Shown: piece by piece, positions 58,150 to 64,000 of the stretch
Numbering within the stretch: the stretch's first letter is position 1
How the letters are laid out: each line of letters opens with the position of its first letter
Assembly (NCBI RefSeq): GCF_014633365.1
Contig: NC_068344.1
Coordinates: 20,971,669-21,035,668 of the forward strand
Direction: 5' to 3'
Origin: Diospyros lotus
Taxonomy: Eukaryota; Streptophyta; Magnoliopsida; Ericales; Ebenaceae
Length of the DNA stretch: 64,000 nt
Notes under the pieces: model-generated
Told to the model about the DNA's origin: nothing
Databases searched by the model: none
The model's input: only the letters and a program-made list of their open reading frames with translations
Made by a program: the position numbers and the translations under genes

Positions 58150-59260
58150 TATAAACTATTTATATGTACATGTTGTAAAAATACATTACTGTGAAATTAA
58201 AATTTTCTAAAATCTAACTACAAACTCAAATGAAAATATATATAGATATATTTGCTATGAACTACAAATTTTTTACAATATACATATAAATATAAAATTA
58301 AACTATATACAAAAATATATTAATATAAAATATATTTATATAAACTAAATATAACCTAAATATATAAATAAATATATTTTCTATACATAAATATAAACCA
58401 ACTAAATGTACATAAACTATACATACAAATATTCACACACACACACACACACATATATAAACTAAATAAATATACAAATAGCCTTAACTAGAGGTAGATT
58501 CACACACATATATATAAACTAAATAAATATACAAATAGCATTAACTAGAGGCAGATTTAATAACAGATATGAGGAAGGGTTGATCTCAAATTCATAAGTC
58601 ATTTCAGCCATTCTTTTCCCAAATAGGCTAGATCTAGAAGACAAATATGGAGATGGGTTGCAGCCTGTAGCTGCCTCCCCCCCTAAATTCGTCCCTAACT
58701 TTAACTCATAAAAAATAATAGAAACCTCCCTTACCATTAAAAATTATGTAAATTGATCATTTTTCCCTGACTTTTAAATTAGTCCCCACTTTCCTACTCT
58801 CTCTCTCTCTCTCTCTCTATAGATATATATATAATATTATAATTATAAAAGAAGTTATATTTTTAGTTAAAAAATATGAATTAGAATATATATTGTTAAA
58901 ATATAAACTTAAACTAAAGTATATATAAATATATTTATAGAAAATATATAAACTATTGATATATATACTAAAAAAATAACCTACTATGAAATTAAAATTT
59001 TCTAAAATAACTATAAACTTTAATAAAAAATATATGTAGATATATTTTCTATGAACTAAATCTTAAAAAAATATAAATATAAATTAAACTATATATATAT
59101 ATATTTATATAGTCTAAATATAACCTAAAGATATTTTCTATACATAAATATAAACCAAATATAAATCAAACTAAATGCATATAACTATATTTACAAAAAT
59201 TTGCATATATATATATATAAACTAAACAAATATATAAATAATACATTTGATTTTTGTTGA
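58150..59260. repeat. AT-rich duplicated block and 57-bp tandem repeat
   Basis: The stretch 58150-58440 recurs as 58940-59220 in the same orientation (GAAATTAAAATTTTCTAAAA, TAGATATATTT(G/T)CTATGAACTA, TCTAAATATAACCTAAA words). Between them AAACTAAATAAATATACAAA starts at 58459 and again at 58516, a 57-bp tandem duplication. (CA)n is at 58435-58452 and (CT)n at 58797-58817. No gene. Confidence 0.7.
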
Positions 59261-59276
59261 GTTTGCTATTATAATG

Positions 59277-62200
59277 TGTCACGACCCGAAATCTGGTATG
59301 TCATGACCGGCACTAATCCCTAGGCCCAGCGGCCCCAAAATGGACTAGTAAGCCTCTTCTCTAGCTCGATTTAAATAAAACAATATTACTGACAAGATAT
59401 AGAACATGAATAAAATACCAATTCACCTTCTAACATAATATCTCAATATTTCATATACAGCAACTGTACAAAATAAGAATATTTATCACACTGCTGTCAA
59501 TAATACATACCCGATCCCGTATCTCGGGCCCTTGGCACAATTATGTGCCAACAAAAATAAAGACAAAACATCAGACTCTACAACACGTGTATGTCCCCAC
59601 AGAGCATCCTATAATACATCCGAAATCAAAAGAGGGTATGATATCATATCAGAAGATCTGCTGGACCAATAATCAAAAGGAGAATTCCCTGAAAATATTT
59701 TTAATAAAACGAGGTGAGTCTTGTAGACTCGCGAGTATAAGGTATGTCATACCCACTAGGAGAGTATACAATAAAATGCTAGGAAGATCATCATGAGTAT
59801 AATAACGTAATAACAATATAAATAGTGAAAATATGAACCATAAGTTTAAATAATTTGAGGTTTCAAAGGAAAACATAGTGTAGGAAAAATAGGTGCCTAA
59901 AGACAACCCCCATAAGTTGTTCCCTAACCACCTAAGTCCCCTATACTTTTGTATGAGATGCATGCACTGATTTCTGAGGACACACTAGTAGAAACTGGCC
60001 TAACGCCTATATACACATGCACACAAGTATATATATCGGCACATACATCATCATCACACAATATCATCATAAAGGCCCACGTGATAGCAGTGCTGAAACA
60101 TACTATCCGTGTCTCTCATGACCTTGGCATGCCAAGCCTCACAGTACCATGATCTTTTCCTGCTGTGAGTCACCAGGGAATCTACTAGATAGTCCTCTAA
60201 TAATAATGCAAACGATACCCTAATTTATGCACAAGTCATAATCATTTATCATTTCATGTGGTGTCTAAAATACACCATATCATTCAACATTTCACATTCT
60301 CAAAACAAGAAATCAGTTAGGGTATCTTTCTGTTTATGTCTCTCCTAGTAGGATGAAAATATTTCATGTAATTTAGGAACAATTAAAAGAGAATATTTTC
60401 TATGATTTGAATATAGAAATCATTTACAAGTTATGCATAGAACAATTTATATACGTGCATAAAAATATGGTAAACATAACATATCCTGTCTACTCGTCAG
60501 GGAAACGATGACTCAAGTCCGAGTCTAGGGAGAAGATCGAACAAAATCCTGAGAATCTGAGCCTACAATAAATAGAATGGGGTGTCACATTTAGGTAACA
60601 AGAATAACGACGTAATGAAATTACCGAAAATCCTAACCATTGCCTAACACCCTGAATCGATTATTTGGTACCTTGGCCCGCGCAATATTCAAATCTGGCG
60701 TCATGGAATTCGTCGAGCTAAGCCATCGACTACGTCATCATGTCTCGCTTTGCTTGCTACGCGTAAGTGTATAGTGGAACTACACACCCACTTATAGGCT
60801 GCAATATCATAATATATATATATATATTTACCCATAAACTAGTTTTCTTTTAATATAGATAATATATATTTTTTTATCTAAATTCCTCATTTATCAAAAA
60901 TACATACATATATATATTTATAACTAAATTGATAGATTTTCTTAAAAACTTAATAATTAATTAATAATTTAATAAATGATTTAAAAGGAATAAATTACAA
61001 TATTCTAGCCTCAAAATAGAAGGAATTCATCAGAAATCAGGATTCGAAATAAACCCACGTCATCATCATAGGCTAGCCTAGAACGCACTTGGGGTCAGTC
61101 TTGCTCGGCCTCGAGTCATCTAATAGGGCTTCGTCCTTAAGACTCCGATCAACAAAATGACTCGCCAATCATATCGCCAATTCTAGGAGACCTAAAGAGA
61201 ATCCAAATTAGATCAACCTCGATATCCTGAGTAAGACCAACCTAACCAAGTCATCCTAGGTCCACGGACAAGCGACAAGGGAGAACAAGCCGAGTGGGCT
61301 AGCCCAAGGGCTGCCACAACTGGGTCAGTCATGCCCAACACATTGGGCCATCCTAAAACCCAATCGGGCCCCGCCATCCTAGGCTAAAACCTAACCCGAC
61401 ATGCCCAACCCCAAAAGCCCTCATTTCCTTTTTCCTTATATTTTATTTATTTTTATTTTTCTTTTCTTTTTTTTTCTTTTCTTTTTTCTTGCCATCAAAC
61501 TGCCGCCGCCGACGATCGTCGCCGGCTGGCCAAAAACGGCCGACCAATATACCAATACGAAGCCCTCGCCACAAATAACAACATATATTAAAATGAAACC
61601 AATCGGACGGTCAGATCTTAATAGATCTGAAAATTAATTTTTGGCCAAAAATAGAGGCAAATCTGGCCGTCGCCGTTCACCGGACGCCGTCCTTTTTTTT
61701 GACGATTAGAAACTACCCCGAGGTGAGCAACACTAAGGAGAGCAACATACCCAAAAATGAGAAAGATCGGACGGCTAGATCTTTGTAGATCTAGAGTCAA
61801 ACTCTCGGCCAAAATGGATAAACAAACTGCCAACGTCGCCGGCCACCGTGGCCGGCGATTTTCGGCGATCCAAGACCGCCACCCAACCCCCTCAAGCAAA
61901 CCGACCAACATATCCAAGAATCAAAGAAATCCAACGGTCGGATCTTCGTAGATCTGACCTTAAACATTCGGCCATCAAACCCCATCGCGCCTCAACCCAT
62001 ATTTCACGAAAACAACAAGAAAAAACCGAAAAGATGAAGCCAAAGCACTTACCTCCTTGTAGATCGGGGGCATTTTAACGGTGAAAACGAAGTCGGATCG
62101 TCAATCGAACGGTCGGATTGCTCAAAATCGCCGAAAATTCGAGAGGGGAAATGAGAGAATAAAAGAGAGAGAGAGAGATTCTGATTTGGGGGGGGCTGCT

Positions 62201-62313
62201 GAGCGCCTCCCCTTTTCTTTTTATATTTTTTTCATTTTTTAATTAATTATTATATAAATAATTTAATTAAATTAATTCATTTATTTTATTTATTTATTTT
62301 TTGGATCTTTACA
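59277..62313 (-). mobile_element. Solo LTR, family B (copy B2)
   Basis: 3037 bp beginning TGTCACGACCC and ending GATCTTTACA, with a perfect TSD, TAATG, at 59272-59276 and 62314-62318. It is the uninterrupted partner of B1 and shows the empty site for the A2 insertion near 60170-60185. A GGGGTGTCACATTTAGG block lies near 60580. The right part has a T-rich tract (61430-61490), repeated CGGACGGT(C)AGATCTT-type words (61605, 61770, 61935, 62105) and a (GA)n run (62165-62178). No internal gag-pol; frames at 61401-62078 are LTR noise. Confidence 0.92.
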
Positions 62314-62318
62314 TAATG

Positions 62319-62690
62319 TTTTGATGATGAATGTTTTATTCCAAAATTTTAATATTTTTATATGTTATGTTGAGGTTGTTTTGATAGGTTTGTTAATATG
62401 CTTTATTTATGAATGATCTTTATATATGTGAAAATTATTTTATCTTTTATGATATGTTAAATTCTCATATTTCTTGAGAAGATGTTAACGATGCGTTGAT
62501 AACCTTAACATGCTAATATATTTTATCTATTTATGATTAAGATTGGTTTTATGACTTATTTGCCAATACGCTTATTATGTTCATAGGTTGATTTCAAAAG
62601 TTATTCTAAAATTCATAATACATGAGTGCTATGTAGAGTTTATGATATTCTAAGTATACAAAGCATGTGGTAGCATTACTCTAAGGTTAA
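62319..62690. other. AT-rich spacer between LTR B2 and LTR H2
   Basis: No gene and no repeat unit recognised. Several TGATATG/ATGTTATG words occur. Confidence 0.4.
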
Positions 62691-63931
62691 TGATATTTTA
62701 CTCTTGTGAGTATTATTTTGATAATGACAAATGATATGGAAAACAAAGTATATAGCGTTTATTCAAAAATCAATTTCAAACCATGATCTCAAAAGTTTGT
62801 TCAAAAGAGAAAAATCCATATATGACATTTCAAGGAATGCATGATCTTTCAAAGTATGTTTAAAAGGAAATTCTTTATGAGATTGATCTCAAATAAATGG
62901 AAATATGTGATCTTTCCAAAAATCAAATTCAAAATGGTCAACAATTAGGAGCAAATTTCTCTTAAGAAATTTGTTAATTTTGTCAACAAAAGTTTCAAAA
63001 TTTAACTTAGCATTTATTGACTAACTTAAGCTATTCTGTCGACTAATAGAATGTAAGTTTTTTATTCTGTCGACTAACAATGTGATTGTTTCTTTGAAAA
63101 AAAAAAAATTAAGCCTTATTCTGTCAACAAATCCCTATGCTTTGTCGACTAACAAAATCAATAAAATGATTATGTCAACATATAGTATTAATTTGTCGAC
63201 TAAATCTAGTTTTATTAGTTAAATCTATCAACTAACTCGTTTCTTCTATCGATAGTTTGTATCGCATAAACTTTTAACGACTAATTTTTAAACGCATTAA
63301 ATGCGCCCCAACTACCACAAACGGTTTGATTTTTGAATGCATTCACCCACAACTATAAATATATGGATGGTGGCTCTTTTAAAGGACTTGGAACATTTAT
63401 TGCTCAACTACCAAGTGCTCAAAACTTCAATGTGCTTCAAATATTTCTTTGTTCTCTTTTGTTTCTTTGTAAATGCTTTGTATTTAAGTGTTTATATTCA
63501 TTCAAGTCTTTTATTCATTTTTTAGAGAACTTGTAACTAAGAGTGTTAACTCTTAGATCCTCTATTTCAATTTATATTATATCTTCCTAGCAAGAGCTAG
63601 AGGGCCTACATTTGTGTAGGAGGAATTGTATTTTTCCTAATTATTGGACTAGAGAACCTACTTGATTCAAATAGGGAGATTTTAGTGGATTCGTTTCAAA
63701 ATCCTTAGTAAATAACTAAGGTAGTGGATTAGGGTTGGTAAGCTGAACCGCTATAAATTCGTATGTCTTTTTGTTTTATTTTTCTTTCTTCAAGCATTGC
63801 AAGTTGGTATTTTATTTAGCCTATATTTAAATCATTAATCTATTTTTGGATAAATGATTTTTCAAATTCAATCAACTTTTTAAATTAACCCAATTCACCC
63901 CATTCTTAGGTATTGGTTCCATTACTATACA
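62691..63931 (+). mobile_element. SIRE-like 5' LTR, family H (copy H2)
   Basis: It starts TGATATTTTACT and ends ACTATACA, about 1241 bp. GTCGAC sites lie at 63038, 63069, 63144 and 63195, with variants GTCAAC and ATCGAT between. CTATAAATATATGG (about 63353-63366) is a TATA box, and CTCTTAG...CTAGCAAGAGCTAGAGGGCC and the GTAGTGGATTAGGGTTGG...AACCGCTATAAATTCG block follow, as in SIRE/Maximus-type Copia LTRs. The 67-codon frame at 63333 is in the R region and is not a gene. Confidence 0.7.
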
Positions 63932-64000
63932 ATTATATCAGTTAAGAGCAATCTCCTTCATATATATATTATTGATGACTTTTGAGAGACATCAAATTTT
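63932..64000 (+). mobile_element. Start of the internal region of the family-H element
   Basis: ATTATATCAGTTAAGAGCAA just after the LTR looks like a decayed initiator Met-tRNA primer site (consensus TGGTATCAGAGC), followed by TCTCCTTCA, common in SIRE leaders. The rest of the element lies beyond the window, if it exists. Confidence 0.45.

Noticed and set aside
1..64000. tRNA and rRNA genes, organelle DNA insertions
   Set aside because: I looked for tRNA arms with GGTTCGANNCC and for organelle gene stretches on both strands and saw none I could support. A tRNAscan and organelle search would settle it.

Overview
This is nuclear DNA of a flowering plant, probably a eudicot. It is AT-rich and packed with LTR-retrotransposon pieces. 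It carries plant L1-type LINE ORFs with a DUF4283-like ORF1, a Copia element primed by initiator Met-tRNA, hAT miniature elements, Helitron ends, and remnants of two plant genes with GT/AG introns (a glycine-rich secreted protein and a YUCCA-type flavin monooxygenase). The species cannot be told from the sequence. I see no intact host gene; almost all open frames are low-complexity or lie inside LTRs.

Left third (1-20650): a transposon nest resolved from target-site duplications (TSDs). An old LTR fragment (868-4778) holds a solo LTR of family A (1355-3745). Next to it, an LTR of family B (4779 to about 20650) is split by a 13.4-kb insertion, a family-A LTR in minus orientation (7041-20482, TSD gattc). 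A second family-B copy at 59277-62313 preserves the empty site. The family-A LTR is itself split by a composite Helitron (9113-19927) that carries a glycine-rich-protein gene copy with promoter and intron (12823-13937). That Helitron was later hit by a family-C solo LTR (9677-12431). A second Helitron with its own 5' end (16700-19927) shares the 3' terminus.

Middle (21201-43672): an L1-type LINE on the minus strand (21201 to about 30480) is interrupted by two solo LTRs (23622-25744 and 27076-29252). A YUCCA10/11-like monooxygenase pseudogene on the plus strand follows (33198-43672). It has a hAT element just upstream of the ATG, a 5-kb Copia element in intron 1, and a family-C solo LTR in the last exon that itself holds a second hAT element. 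The monooxygenase also carries small frameshifts and an in-frame stop.

Right third (43673-64000): a SINE-like insertion, gypsy-type LTR remnants, a fragment of a gypsy gag zinc knuckle, and SIRE-like LTRs. Two solo LTRs of family G (49008-50547 plus strand, 50803-52490 minus strand) carry arrays of the palindrome TTTCGAAA, often in pairs about 21 bp apart. The related family H (50632-53527 minus, 62691-63931 plus) carries a different palindrome, GTCGAC, in the same part of the LTR. A 15/30-bp minisatellite lies downstream of the R region of another gypsy-type LTR (about 56860-57372). The window ends inside the internal region of a family-H element.

Most LTR sequence is solo LTRs with 5-bp TSDs, so loss by LTR-LTR recombination has dominated here. 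All boundaries were read by eye; divergence figures are hand counts.
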